From CALKZN01 sp050633785 (GTDB lineage: Bacteria > Pseudomonadota > Gammaproteobacteria > Arenicellales > Arenicellaceae), in contig JBOEHE010000027.1 in NCBI GenBank assembly GCA_050633785.1, positions 41,707 through 105,706 on the forward strand: DNA of 64,000 nt, read 5' to 3'. The notes under the pieces are model-generated. The model saw only the letters and a program-made list of their open reading frames with translations, was not told the DNA's origin and made no database searches. The position numbers and the translations under genes were made by a program. Below, piece after piece: positions 27,301 to 37,500 of the stretch. Numbering within the stretch: position 1 is the stretch's first letter; each line of letters begins with the position of its first letter.

Positions 27301-29124
27301 GTTGAACCTCAAATGTTGCGCAAAACACTTGCTGAGAGTTTGCCAGCATATATGGTTCCAAGCTATTTTGTGGCGATTGATGAGCTGCCATTAGGGCCAA
27401 CTGGTAAGCTGTTAATAAGTGAGTTACCAGACCCGATAGCAATAAATTCTTCAATAGGCTCTTCAATGGGCTTTTCAATGAGTTCTTCGGAACCCGTCGA
27501 GTCAGCCCAGACGGCATTGGAACAGCAATTGTGTGAACAGTTTTCTGATGTGCTTGGCTGTATAATATCGGTAAATGACGACTTTTTCTTGCACGGTGGT
27601 CACAGCCTTAAAGCCATGGCATTGTCAGCTCGCTTATCGCAAACCCTGGGTTTAGAGATTCGATTGGCTGATCTATTTACTTGGCCAACACCGCGTAGCC
27701 TGGCACAGCAGCTTGATTCTAAGCTGCCGGTTTCATATGAGGCCATTCCCAAAGCTCCTTTGTCCGAGGATTATCCTTTATCAGACGCTCAGCGCCGGTT
27801 ATGGGTTGCAGCGCAGAACACTCATTCTTCGATCGCGTATAACATGCCTGCTGCGATACTGTTAAGAGGTGAGCTTAACGTTAACGCCCTGGAAGAGGCT
27901 GTTCGATTCCTGGTTGACCGACATGAATCATTGCGAACTACGTTTTCAGTAAAACGTGATGAGCCCCGGCAAATCATTCATAAGCAAAGCTTAGCCCCAC
28001 TCACACGGGTTGATTGTCGTCAACAGACTGACCCAGTCGATTACGCTAAGCGTTGGTTGGCGGCTGACAGTGCGGTTGAATTTAATCTGGAACAAGGGCC
28101 ATTATTTCGCGCCACGCTTTTGCAGATAGAAAGTTGTTGCCACGTGCTGGCGTTCAATATGCATCATATCGTGAGTGATGCCTGGTCGATGCAGGTTGTT
28201 GCGAGAGAATTAACGCAGGTTTACAGTGCGTTGGATCAAGGGGTGGTTGTCGAGTTACCCGAAATTCGTATCCAATATCGTGATTATGCACGCTGGCAGA
28301 GTTCTCAGGAGCAAGCTGGTTATTTTAAAAATAATCACGACTACTGGGTGCACAAACTCAATGATATGCCTTGTCCTGAGCTACTATCACCCGACCACCC
28401 ACGGACCGATAAACCAAGACATCAGGGTACACTGGTACGTCGTCAACTTAAATCAACGGTGGTTGATAAACTGCGCCATTTAGGACGACAACAAGCGGGT
28501 GACCTGTTTAGTGTCTTAGTTGCATCAATACGCGCGCTGTTGTTTCGTTACTCTGGCCAAGAAGATGCAGTCGTGGCCTGCGTAACCGCTGGGCGAAACC
28601 ATCCAGATGTGCAGGACCAGGTTGGCTTTTATGTCAACACACTGCTGCTTAGAGATCGTTTAAACCCAGAAGCTTCATTTCGTGATTTGTTGGATCAGGT
28701 TAGTACGACACTCAACGAGGCACTGGCTCATGCAGACTACCCATTCGATCGTCTAGGGGTTGACCTTGGCATGACAGGGCCGTTGTTTCAGGTAATGATA
28801 GATTATCAAGTAAACCGTGATGACGCTGATTCTATGCGAGGGCTGTCTGTCAGTCCGTTTGGTGAGAGACAGGCGGCGAGCAAGTTTGACGTACTCTTTT
28901 TGTTTGCTGAAGACGATCAGGGCCTGCGGCTCACATTGGAGTATGACAGTGATCTGTTTTTGCCAGCGCGTATGCAAACAGCTCTCGATCAGCTGGTTGA
29001 AATCATGCTGGCCATAGCCGACGAGCCTGATTGTCAACTGATCGAACTGCCACCAGGCGTTATGAGCAGCTATCAACCGACCATCGCCAACGATAATGAC
29101 GAACTCGAGACCTTTCGCATTTAG
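24322..29124 (+). CDS. NRPS: docking-C-A(Gly)-PCP-C
   Basis: 1600 residues; the ATG follows the previous stop codon directly. The first about 60 residues (LLASISEAGIRLWVEKGAL and a following helix) look like a TubC-type N-terminal docking domain, expected to pair with the C-terminus of the preceding PKS-ending megasynthase. Then C 85-515 (HHVVADG, His 214), A 535-1045, PCP (Ser 1095 in HGGHSL), and a second C 1145-1580 (HHIVSDA, His 1281) with no A domain behind it. The A code reads D-I-L-Q-L-G-M-I-W plus the A10 Lys, one residue from the classical Gly code, so Gly is predicted. The protein ends in a C domain, so the acceptor module must be on another protein, most simply the Asn module of the NRPS at 31517. 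The last C domain has Ala where the HHxxxDG glycine normally stands. Confidence 0.96.
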   Translation: MQKNHSSERLIDSFDAIPDTLLASISEAGIRLWVEKGALKFRAPEGAMVPELRDQIKLHKQAIIALLSDVHCEPIPSLARADHYEVSHAQRRLWILSQFEDSNSAYNLPIHVLLRGPLHRSALQRALETVVERHEALRTTFCLLGDELTQIINEPETFVVKYTDLRNESDPLVAVHELARCERQADFDLNTGPLFCAHIVQLEELQHALLLTMHHVVADGRSLSVLLQELSTLYRAFCDNAPDPLPCVSIQYRDYAHWQNQQLESGQLEEQRKFWCHELEDNIPRLDLSTVRRPTRQTFAGDMVTLTISEEQTQAITALATQHGASLFMALVAIVQTQLFRYSNNELIAVGTPVAGRSHPDVEDGIGCYLNTIVLTNRPDSTLPFEVFLDQVRERTLSAFSQQDYPFDKLVDSLISERDLSRNPIFDVMVLLQNAGSLELSLPGIDLVPLFEEPGTSKFDLAFDFEQRDGQLLLGLRYNTALFSRDRVEDMCGHFHTLLQGILHSPNCPISRLPLIPERQKQALLSHSGPTRHIDQDSTVVDLIAVQVAANPEAVALVCQEQCLTYSELWSRSARLAAELLAAGVTGGEPVAFALRRSLELPVAILGILRAGAAFVPIDPDHPSSRISSVLSDSGVHHLISDDATGKQLGELLNDIRTYCLDDDFFVRDFGTTTMATDLAKPQDLAYIIYTSGTTGKPKGVSIAHDSLANFLTAMQKQPGCEASDTLLSVTTAAFDIFYLELLLPLCCGARVVLALEEQVLDGYQLAELIEQQSVTIMQATPSTWKLLGHANWQPKTPITMLSGGEPLSKTLARTLLETGGRLWNMYGPTETTIWSTVAQITDANDISIGHPIDETQVYVLDQQYQPVPVGVTGELFIGGSGLARGYWQRPDLDVEKFVVHPYRQNARLYRTGDYAQWLADGRLVCLGRQDNQVKIRGFRIETADIEHHLLQTKGVRNAVVMARALGSGSGNDKELALVAYIVSDHELSIELEVEPQMLRKTLAESLPAYMVPSYFVAIDELPLGPTGKLLISELPDPIAINSSIGSSMGFSMSSSEPVESAQTALEQQLCEQFSDVLGCIISVNDDFFLHGGHSLKAMALSARLSQTLGLEIRLADLFTWPTPRSLAQQLDSKLPVSYEAIPKAPLSEDYPLSDAQRRLWVAAQNTHSSIAYNMPAAILLRGELNVNALEEAVRFLVDRHESLRTTFSVKRDEPRQIIHKQSLAPLTRVDCRQQTDPVDYAKRWLAADSAVEFNLEQGPLFRATLLQIESCCHVLAFNMHHIVSDAWSMQVVARELTQVYSALDQGVVVELPEIRIQYRDYARWQSSQEQAGYFKNNHDYWVHKLNDMPCPELLSPDHPRTDKPRHQGTLVRRQLKSTVVDKLRHLGRQQAGDLFSVLVASIRALLFRYSGQEDAVVACVTAGRNHPDVQDQVGFYVNTLLLRDRLNPEASFRDLLDQVSTTLNEALAHADYPFDRLGVDLGMTGPLFQVMIDYQVNRDDADSMRGLSVSPFGERQAASKFDVLFLFAEDDQGLRLTLEYDSDLFLPARMQTALDQLVEIMLAIADEPDCQLIELPPGVMSSYQPTIANDNDELETFRI
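27447..27494 (+). repeat. Four degenerate 12-nt repeats in the A-PCP linker
   Basis: Four consecutive 12-nt units share the core TTCAAT or TTC (TTCTTCAATAGG, CTCTTCAATGGG, CTTTTCAATGAG, TTCTTCGGAACC). They encode a Ser/Met/Gly-rich stretch between the end of the Gly-activating A domain and its PCP. The unit keeps the reading frame, so copy-number change would only lengthen or shorten the linker. Confidence 0.7.
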
Positions 29125-29136
29125 CGAGGATTAACC

Positions 29137-31509
29137 ATGAATCATATTATTCCCAATATATCGACGACTGACTCTCAACAAGCTGGAACAATTGATTGCC
29201 TATTGATAGGTTTTAATGACCTTGATATCTCGCATTATGAAAAAATGGTACGAGCAATGGGAACCGATTCCGGAGCCTATCGTGACCTGGCCCTGGCCAT
29301 CGTTAATCATAATGGCGAACCGAAACGCTCTTTGGATTTGCTGACAGAGCTGCACTATGAAGGTCGTGAGCAACCGGGTAGACCGCTTAATAACACGGAT
29401 TTTTTATGGCCGACAATTACCTATCTCGCGTCATTTTTGCATAAACGAGGCTTTACGTATGACTTTGTAAACCAGTTCCAATTTGAAAAGGAGAGTTTGC
29501 GAGAGAAACTGCAAACTGGCAAGGTGCGCAGCGTAGCCATTACCACCACACTCTATGTGATTCCAGAACCTATTCTGGAAATTATCGAATTTGTCAGAGA
29601 AATTTCACCCGAGACCCAGGTGATCGTGGGTGGTCCTTATGTGTCTAACAATACCTGCACTCTTGACGGTGAGGCTCTACAGCGTTTCTTTAAATTAATT
29701 GATGCTGATGTTTATGTTGACTCCAGTGAAGGCGAGCAAGCCTTAGTCAATGTGTTAACTGCTCTGCGGGATGGCAGTGGTTTCGAGGATATTTTAAATA
29801 TCGCCTTTCGGCGCGGAGAGGGTTACTCTAAAAACCCCACCAAAAGTGAGTCTAACGACCTCAGTGAGGAAATGGTCGATCACAAGCTGTTTGTTGAAGA
29901 TACAGGTGGTTTCGTATCGCTTCGAACGGCTAAATCGTGTCCATTTAACTGTGCTTTTTGTGGGTTTCCTACACGGGCGGGCAAGTACCTTTATCTCTCG
30001 GTTGAACGCGTTGAACGTGAATTGGATGCTTTGCGAGAACTTGGCACCGTTTCGACTATTACGTTTCTCGATGACACCTTCAATGTGCCAAAAGCACGAT
30101 TTCGCGATCTTCTGAGAATGATGATTCGTAACGATTATGGGTTCAAATGGAATTCCTTTTACCGATCAGACCATGGTGATGCTGAGACGATTGAGTTGAT
30201 GGCCAAGGCAGGTTGCGAGGGCATATTTTTAGGTATTGAGTCCGGTAGCGATACAATTCTCGAAAAGATGAATAAGAAGTCTCGTGCTAAACACTATCGC
30301 GAGGCCATCTCTTTGTGTCGTGAGCATGGGATAGTGACTCACGCTAATTTGATTATTGGTTTTCCTGGAGAGACTCTGGAGACAGTACAAGAGACCATCG
30401 ATCTTATCGAGCAAACTAAGCCTGACTTTTATCGTGCACAACTCTGGTATGCAGACCCAATGACGCCAATCTGGCAAAAACGTGAGGAGCTTGGCATTAC
30501 AGGTGAGGCATTCTTTTGGTCTCACGAAACGATGAATTCTGCGACGGCTTGTGACTTAGTAGAAAAACTGTTTCTTGGGATAGAAAACTCAGTGTGGTTG
30601 CCGCAATTTGGCTTTGAACTGTGGAGTGTGTTTTATCTGAAGCGGTTTGGCATGAGCGTTGTGCAGATTAAAGCTTTTATTCGTATTTTCAACGCACTCA
30701 TTAAAGACAAACTGCTCACGGGCGACCTGAATGCCTTTGACCCACAACTGATGGATGCTCTTCGCACCGCAGCCCAATTTGACCGAGATGGCACCGTTGA
30801 TACTGTTGGTGTTGAGCAACGTTGTGGTCGTGCTTATATGGCTGCTGAGGCATATTGGTGTGGTCGCTTTAATTCACCATCGTATGCGCGTCTGTTTGAA
30901 CAGAGCAACGGTAATCAGGCGACTGCGCCTCGCCAAAGTGAGGTTGCGCTATTACCATCCACGGCGGCGTATCTGAGTGACAGTTCGCGTGCAGAACCGA
31001 CAGCAGTGGCGTCAGTTGCCACGGGTTTGATGCGCCTGCTTGGGGTTGACGACATAGCGATGCAGGTTGTTGGTCAAGATGGGCAAACTGTCCCTGTTCG
31101 TGTCCAAGTAGAGCCCAGTCAAACCATGGAAAAGTTCGTGGACAATATCAATGAACAATTGCAAATGGCACGAGAATACCTACGGTTCTCCCGGCATTTC
31201 CTTAGCAATAAGGAGCGATTGGCCCAATACGGGGCGACCCCGCCAGTGTTTGAGGTCACGATGACTACGAATGGTGTTGCAATCGACGCAGACGCGGGTT
31301 TGCTGGTTAACTTTATGTTAGCGACCCCAACCCCCAGCATTATGGTGACATTGCAAGATCATGATGCAGAGCTATTGGCTCAACAGATTGCCGCCATACT
31401 TGAACAAGCGGTTAACGAAGTGGATTGCCTGGTTTCGAGTGTAGGAGAGACACTCGTTATTCCAGAATCTACCGCCACTAATGACGCCGACGAAGCGTTC
31501 CAATTTTAG
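29137..31509 (+). CDS. Cobalamin-dependent radical SAM methyltransferase (PhpK-like) with C-terminal extension
   Basis: 790 residues, preceded by GAGGA. Residues about 20-240 form the N-terminal part with a B12-binding Rossmann-like region; the opening (DCLLIGFNDLD, then MVRAMGTDSGAYRDL) resembles the PhpK group of class B radical SAM methyltransferases. Cys 268, 272 and 275 form the CxxxCxxC that binds the 4Fe-4S cluster. Such enzymes methylate unactivated carbon, or phosphorus in PhpK, with methylcobalamin. Within this operon the likely substrate is an amino acid side chain or polyketide carbon of the assembling peptide; there are no phosphonate genes here, so P-methylation is unlikely. Residues about 615-780 lie beyond the catalytic core and look like a degenerate C-lobe of an NRPS condensation domain (pattern LLGVDDIA, then PVRVQVEPSQTMEKFV, then PPVFEV). 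That could dock the enzyme on the assembly line. Which carbon is methylated cannot be read from sequence. Confidence 0.85.
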   Translation: MNHIIPNISTTDSQQAGTIDCLLIGFNDLDISHYEKMVRAMGTDSGAYRDLALAIVNHNGEPKRSLDLLTELHYEGREQPGRPLNNTDFLWPTITYLASFLHKRGFTYDFVNQFQFEKESLREKLQTGKVRSVAITTTLYVIPEPILEIIEFVREISPETQVIVGGPYVSNNTCTLDGEALQRFFKLIDADVYVDSSEGEQALVNVLTALRDGSGFEDILNIAFRRGEGYSKNPTKSESNDLSEEMVDHKLFVEDTGGFVSLRTAKSCPFNCAFCGFPTRAGKYLYLSVERVERELDALRELGTVSTITFLDDTFNVPKARFRDLLRMMIRNDYGFKWNSFYRSDHGDAETIELMAKAGCEGIFLGIESGSDTILEKMNKKSRAKHYREAISLCREHGIVTHANLIIGFPGETLETVQETIDLIEQTKPDFYRAQLWYADPMTPIWQKREELGITGEAFFWSHETMNSATACDLVEKLFLGIENSVWLPQFGFELWSVFYLKRFGMSVVQIKAFIRIFNALIKDKLLTGDLNAFDPQLMDALRTAAQFDRDGTVDTVGVEQRCGRAYMAAEAYWCGRFNSPSYARLFEQSNGNQATAPRQSEVALLPSTAAYLSDSSRAEPTAVASVATGLMRLLGVDDIAMQVVGQDGQTVPVRVQVEPSQTMEKFVDNINEQLQMAREYLRFSRHFLSNKERLAQYGATPPVFEVTMTTNGVAIDADAGLLVNFMLATPTPSIMVTLQDHDAELLAQQIAAILEQAVNEVDCLVSSVGETLVIPESTATNDADEAFQF

Positions 31510-31516
31510 AGTCTTT

Positions 31517-34500
31517 ATGAAAGCGACTATAAGAAATACCAATAGAAATGACGTCAACGCTCCTTTGATCTTCGACAGTCAAACGTTGGCCGCTAGAGAT
31601 TATTGGCGGGACAAATTGGCTGATATCACTGAACGCTGTGTGCTTCCTAATAAAGCACAGAGCGACGCACACGAGCCTGAGGTGAGTTGCGCGCAAGTGT
31701 TGAACATCAACATCCCGACAACATTGGTTACAGCCATTCGTGAGCTTACCAACAACGGGCCTTTCCTGACTTATGCTGTTTTTGTAGCGGGTATGCAGAC
31801 AGTTTTATACAAATACACCGGCTGTCCGGAGGCTCTCGTGGGCAGTCCATATCGAGTGTCGGATGACGACCTTGTCACGCGCAAAGGTGCGGTGCCAATA
31901 CATCAAACAGTGACAGGTGAACAGTGTTTTAAAGACCTTCTTCTGGGTGCGCGGCAGAGCCTGCTCGATGCCTATAAACAGCAAGCTTATCCGCTTGAAC
32001 GAATTGAGAGTGATGCCCCACGTCTTAATAAAGAGATCGGAGGATTGTTTGACGTATTGCTTAGCTTCCCTTCGTTACATGCAGCGCAAACGAGCAGCAA
32101 AGCGCCCCTGCAGATCTCTTTGGATGAGTCGTCTGATGGATCGATGACGGCATTCGTTCGTTTTGATCCTGACAGCCTAACAGGGCAGTGGAGTGAACGG
32201 TTTGTCGGGCATTGGCTGCATGTTTTGGCTGTAGGTATTGCAGAGCCCGCTCAGCCTATTAATCAGCTCTCATTGTGCACCCAGGCTGATGCCGAGCACC
32301 AACAGCACTGGAACCAAACTGAGGTTCCGGGAGCGAGCTGTACCAGTGTGCATGAAGAAATGGAACGTATCGCTGATGAACAGGCTGAATCAGTAGCCTT
32401 GGTCCTTCGTCGTAACGAAGCCGACGTACAAACTCAGACCTTTGAGGAACTTGAATCTGGTGCTAATCGTCTGGCTCATTGGCTTCAAGCCAATGAAGTT
32501 GTTCGCGGTCATCGGGTTGGGCTGTTGCTGAGTCACACCTTGTCTGTGCCGCGTGTGGTCATGGCGATTCTTAAAACCGGTGCGGCCTATGTGCCTCTTG
32601 ATCCGTCGTTACCGGCGCAGCGCATTGCTGATATTGTGGACGATGCTGATTTAGCCTTGATCATTACTGAAGACGAGCATATTACAAAACTTGAGGGTTT
32701 GTCACAGCCTTTGCTGAACCTTGACGATGCTGAGACTCTACAAGGCATTAACGCTGGCCCAGTCACACGAGTGTCGTGTTCTCTGCACGACGATGATTTG
32801 GCGTATATTTTATACACTTCTGGCTCTACTGGTCGTCCTAAAGGGTGTCAAATCAGTCACGCTAATTTACGTCATTACGCCTGTTGGGCGGCCGATTTCT
32901 ACGTGGGTGATAATCCATGGGGTAATTTTGCGCTTTATTCCTCACTTTCCTTTGATCTGACTGTAACCAGTCTGTTTTTGCCTCTCATTACCGGCCGGAC
33001 ACTGTATGTATATCCTAACGATGTTCATATTGCTGATGTACTTCATGACGCATTGTCCCCGAACAGTCCAATCGACGCCCTCAAGCTTACGCCATCACAT
33101 TTAGCGATGGTCGAACAATTTAACTTTGAGACGACTAACCTCAAGGTTGCTATTGTTGGAGGTGAGGCTTTGCCCACCAAAATAGCCCAGTTACTCCACC
33201 ATTTGAGTGCAGATGTTCGAGTCTTTAATGAGTATGGTCCCACCGAAGCAACAGTCGGTTGCGCTATACACGAAGTAGGCAGAGACGATAAAAAAATGCT
33301 CATTGGCCGCCCAATTGACAATATGCGTGCCTTTGTACTTGACCCGGATGGTCAGTTGCTACCACCAGGTGTAGTTGGTCGCTTACAAGTAGCTGGCAAG
33401 GGTGTCAGTCAGGGGTATCGAAACCTGCCTGAACTCAACAAACAATCATTTCGCGCAATTGCCCACCTCAACGAGGAATATGTATACGATACTGGGGATT
33501 TGGCATTATGGTCTGTTGAGGGTCAGCTTGTTTACCTTGGGCGTCGCGACGAGCAGGTTAAGGTTCTTGGGTATCGTATCGAAATGGGCGATATCGAAAC
33601 GCATTTGGAACATTTGTCCGAGGTGAAGCGCGCGGTGGTCTGCGCACGCTCCGTGGGTAATGCGCCAGAACCTGTCCTCGTTATGTATGTGCACGCTGAC
33701 CATACTTTGAATTTAGCCGATGTGCAGGCCCATTTATCCGATGTACTTCCAACTTACATGGTCCCTCAGTTTCTGGTGCAGCTTGATGCTTTACCACTGA
33801 ACCGTAACGGAAAAGTTGATCGTAACGCCTTGCCTGACCCTGATATTTCCGCCTCACAAAAACACGTGCCTGCGGATAATTTGGTGCAGGCTAAATTAGT
33901 ACGAATATGGCAAGAAGTGCTGGGTATCAGCGAGATTGGAATTACCGATAATTTTTTCGATATGGGTGGGCAAAGTCTTAAAGCGACACAGGTTATGAGT
34001 CGAATCCATCGAGAACTTGCTGTTGAACTGAATTGGGGAACTATTTTCTCAAAACCGACGATTCAAGAGTTGGCGGAGCTAATCGAGGCTGATTCTCCAA
34101 GGCCATTTGTGGCTATTAGCCGGACCGACGATGCTGAGAGTTACCCGGTCTCGCATGCCCAACATCGAATGTGGGTGCTGCATCAACTGACACCTGAATA
34201 CGGTGTGTACAACATTGCGGATGCAGTTCGCGTGGACGGTGACCTTAATGTTGAGCAGTTGCAACACACACTGAACACGACGATACAACGCCATGAAGCG
34301 CTTCGCACACATTTTATCCCTGTTGAACACGGGTGTCGTCAAGTTGTGCTGCCAGAACTGAGCGTGAATCTTGCTTACCAGGACATCAGCAATGAGGTCA
34401 GCACTCAGGCACAGCTTGATGCATTTATTGCAACTATTGCTCAGGCTCCCTTTGACCTTGAAAAGGGGCCGCTTTTACGCGCTAGACTGCTGCGTTTAAA

Positions 34501-37500
34501 ACCGCAGCGCCATGTTTTATTGCTGGTGGTACATCACATAATATGCGATGGCTGGTCACTGGATATTTTAAGTCGTGAGACAATGATGCGGTACTCTGCG
34601 TTGTCTCGTGATGAGGTGGCTGAATTACCGCCACTGCCCATTCAGTATCGCGATTTCGCGGCTTGGCAGAGGCAGCGTCTCGACAGTGATGCAGGCATCT
34701 CTGACCGTCAATTCTGGCAAGATCAGTTCGCAAGTCCTTGGAATCCCATCGAGCTTCCTGCTGATCGGCCTCGGCCAAATGTGCAAACCTTTGCCGGAGA
34801 CCATCGGCGTTATGATTTAGATCTCATTGCCTTGTCCGGGTTACAACAACTGGCAAAAGAACAGCAGGCAAGCACCTTTATGGGGTGTTTGACGGTGGTC
34901 GCTTCGGTCTTGCATCGCTACACTGAGACCAGCGATATGATTATCGGAACGCCTACAGCTGGGCGTCACCATATTGATCTGGAAGATCAAGTAGGTTTTT
35001 ATGTCAACATGCTGCCATTGCGTCTCAATGTGCAGAGCGATATGACCTTTCGGCAATTATTGAGTCTGAATAGTGAGGTGGTACAGAGTGCTCAGGAGCA
35101 TCAAGATTATCCGTTTGACCGTATTGTCGATGATTTACAATTAGACCGAGACACTAGTCGCTCGCCGCTTGTTGATGTTGCGGTCACCTTTAACCCGTCA
35201 GGTCCCAGCGCGCATATTCCGGGTCTTAGTTTCACACCGATGCCGATCCCTGTAAACACCAGTAAGTTTGACCTAACCCTTACGTTTGATCAAGACACTG
35301 ATGGACGCTGGTCCTTGGGCATCGAATACTGTAGCGATCTTTATAATGCCGATCGTATTGATCGTATGGCCAGCCATATTCAGACCTTAGTGGCGAGTGC
35401 GGTGGACAACCCAGATCTGAGCATTGTCGAACTTGAGCTTTTGCCTGCCGCAGAACGTACACGGATTCTCAGTGAATTTAACCCGACACCATCTCAATCT
35501 TCGGCACAATGCGCCGAACAGTCGATTACGACATTGCTGTCTTCGCAGGTCGAACAGACCCCGGAGGCAATCGCAATAAGAGGGGTAGAGGGTGACATCA
35601 GCTACCGTGAACTTAAACATCAAGCCAATGGCATTGCCTCTCAGCTGAGTTCAGAACACGGCGTTTGCGTTGGAAAGACGGTTGCGGTGCTACTCAAACA
35701 GGTGGAATTGGCACCTGCTGCCATAATTGGTATTTTGCAATGCGGCGCACATTATTTACCGATTGATCCCGAAGCACCCACTCAGAGAATTGCCTTCCTT
35801 ATGCAAGATGCTGAGTGTGATACCCTAATCACTGACACCGAGTTGTCGATGCCGTCAGAAGTCACTGCAACCCTAATGAAAATCAGTGCTTCTTTACCTC
35901 AGCAATCAAACTGGCCTGCAGTCACAGTGGAGCATTCATCCACTGCCTACGTTGCTTATACATCCGGCTCCACAGGAGAACCTAAAGGCGCCATCATCAA
36001 GCATTCGTCTGTACTGCAATTGGTGAGTGACACTAACTATATCGACCTGCAACCAACAGACCGTATTCTGTCCACCGGCTCACTGGCTTTTGATGCGTCG
36101 ACATTTGAAATTTGGGGGGCTCTGCTCAATGGCGCGTCGGTCGCGTTTGCAGACCGTGACACCTTATTGGATGCCGATTGCTTTGCAACACGGCTGCGTG
36201 ATCAAGCCATCACTATTGTCTTTTTAACCACCAGTTTGTTTAACCAACTGGCTGAACGAGATGCTGAGATGTTCAGTGGCTTGCGAGTTTTGTTGTCAGG
36301 TGGGGAACGAGTATCACCTCGTCATGTTAACGCCGTGCGTAAAGCCTGTCCGAAGCTTCAGTTGATTCACGTTTATGGACCGACTGAAAATACCACTTTT
36401 TCAACGTATTATCCTGTCACCCAAGACTATGTGGATAATATCCCGATTGGTCGTCCGATCAGTAACTCCAGTGCTTATATTGTTGACAGCGGTGGACGGC
36501 TTGCTCCCATCGGTGTGCCTGGTGAGCTGTGGACTGGCGGAGGTGGTGTTGCGCAAGGGTATTTGAATCGCCCCGAACTAACGTCGCAACGCTTCCAGCC
36601 TAACCCTTTTGGTGATGACATCATTTATCGCACGGGAGATCGCGCTGTTTGGGATGTTGAGGGCAATATCACGTTTGTGGGTCGTATTGACGGGCAGGTG
36701 AAAGTTCGTGGTTTTCGTGTCGAATTAGGTGAAATTGAGCACCGTTTACGCACACACACCGCTATTCGTGATGCGGCTGTGATTGCACGTCGCAATGCGG
36801 TGAACACTACTGAGCTTATTGCTTATTACCTGTGTCGAAGTGACGTTAATGTGAGCGATTTGCGCAATCACCTTGCGTTGACATTGCCCGCGTTCATGAT
36901 CCCCGCATTTATGGTCGAGGTGGATGACCTGGTTCTCAATTCCAGTGGTAAAATTGATAGGGGCCAACTTCTGAATAGGCCGGTCACATCACCAGTCACT
37001 GAGAACATAGGTGAGACATCAGAGCCACTCTCTAAAGAGACGGAACAAAACGAAGCTGTACAAGGCGAACGAGAGCGCGCCGTTTTAGATGCATTTTCTG
37101 CGGTACTTGGAGTTAACCATGTACCGAGAGACGTCAATTTATTTGAACATGGTAATGATTCAATCAAAAGTATCCAAGCGGTTGGGCGCTTAACCGAGGC
37201 TGGTTGGAAAGTATCGGTTAAACAGATTTTTCAGTTCCCAACCATTGCCAGATTGGCGGCGCAGCTCACGCCCATTGATACGTCCGCTATCGGCCACTCT
37301 GAGTTGATGCCAACCCTTGGTAAACGTGGGCCAATAACACCATTGCAGCGCTGGTTTCTGAATAACCATAACGGTCCCTTGGACCATTTTAATCAGGACG
37401 TGTTACTTCGTGCGCAGTCGACAATTAACGTTGATGCTCTTGAAAAATCGATTGCCGGAATTGTTGCTCAGCACACCGCTTTACGTATGACCTTCGTGCA

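Noticed and set aside
29137..31509. Phosphinothricin-type P-methyltransferase function
   Set aside because: The sequence is PhpK-like, but no phosphonate biosynthesis gene is present; a peptide or polyketide carbon is a more plausible methyl acceptor.
31481..31516. Longer N-terminus for the Asn-first NRPS
   Set aside because: It overlaps the preceding gene's end and adds 12 residues without homology; the ATG at 31517 lies 7 nt past the preceding stop.
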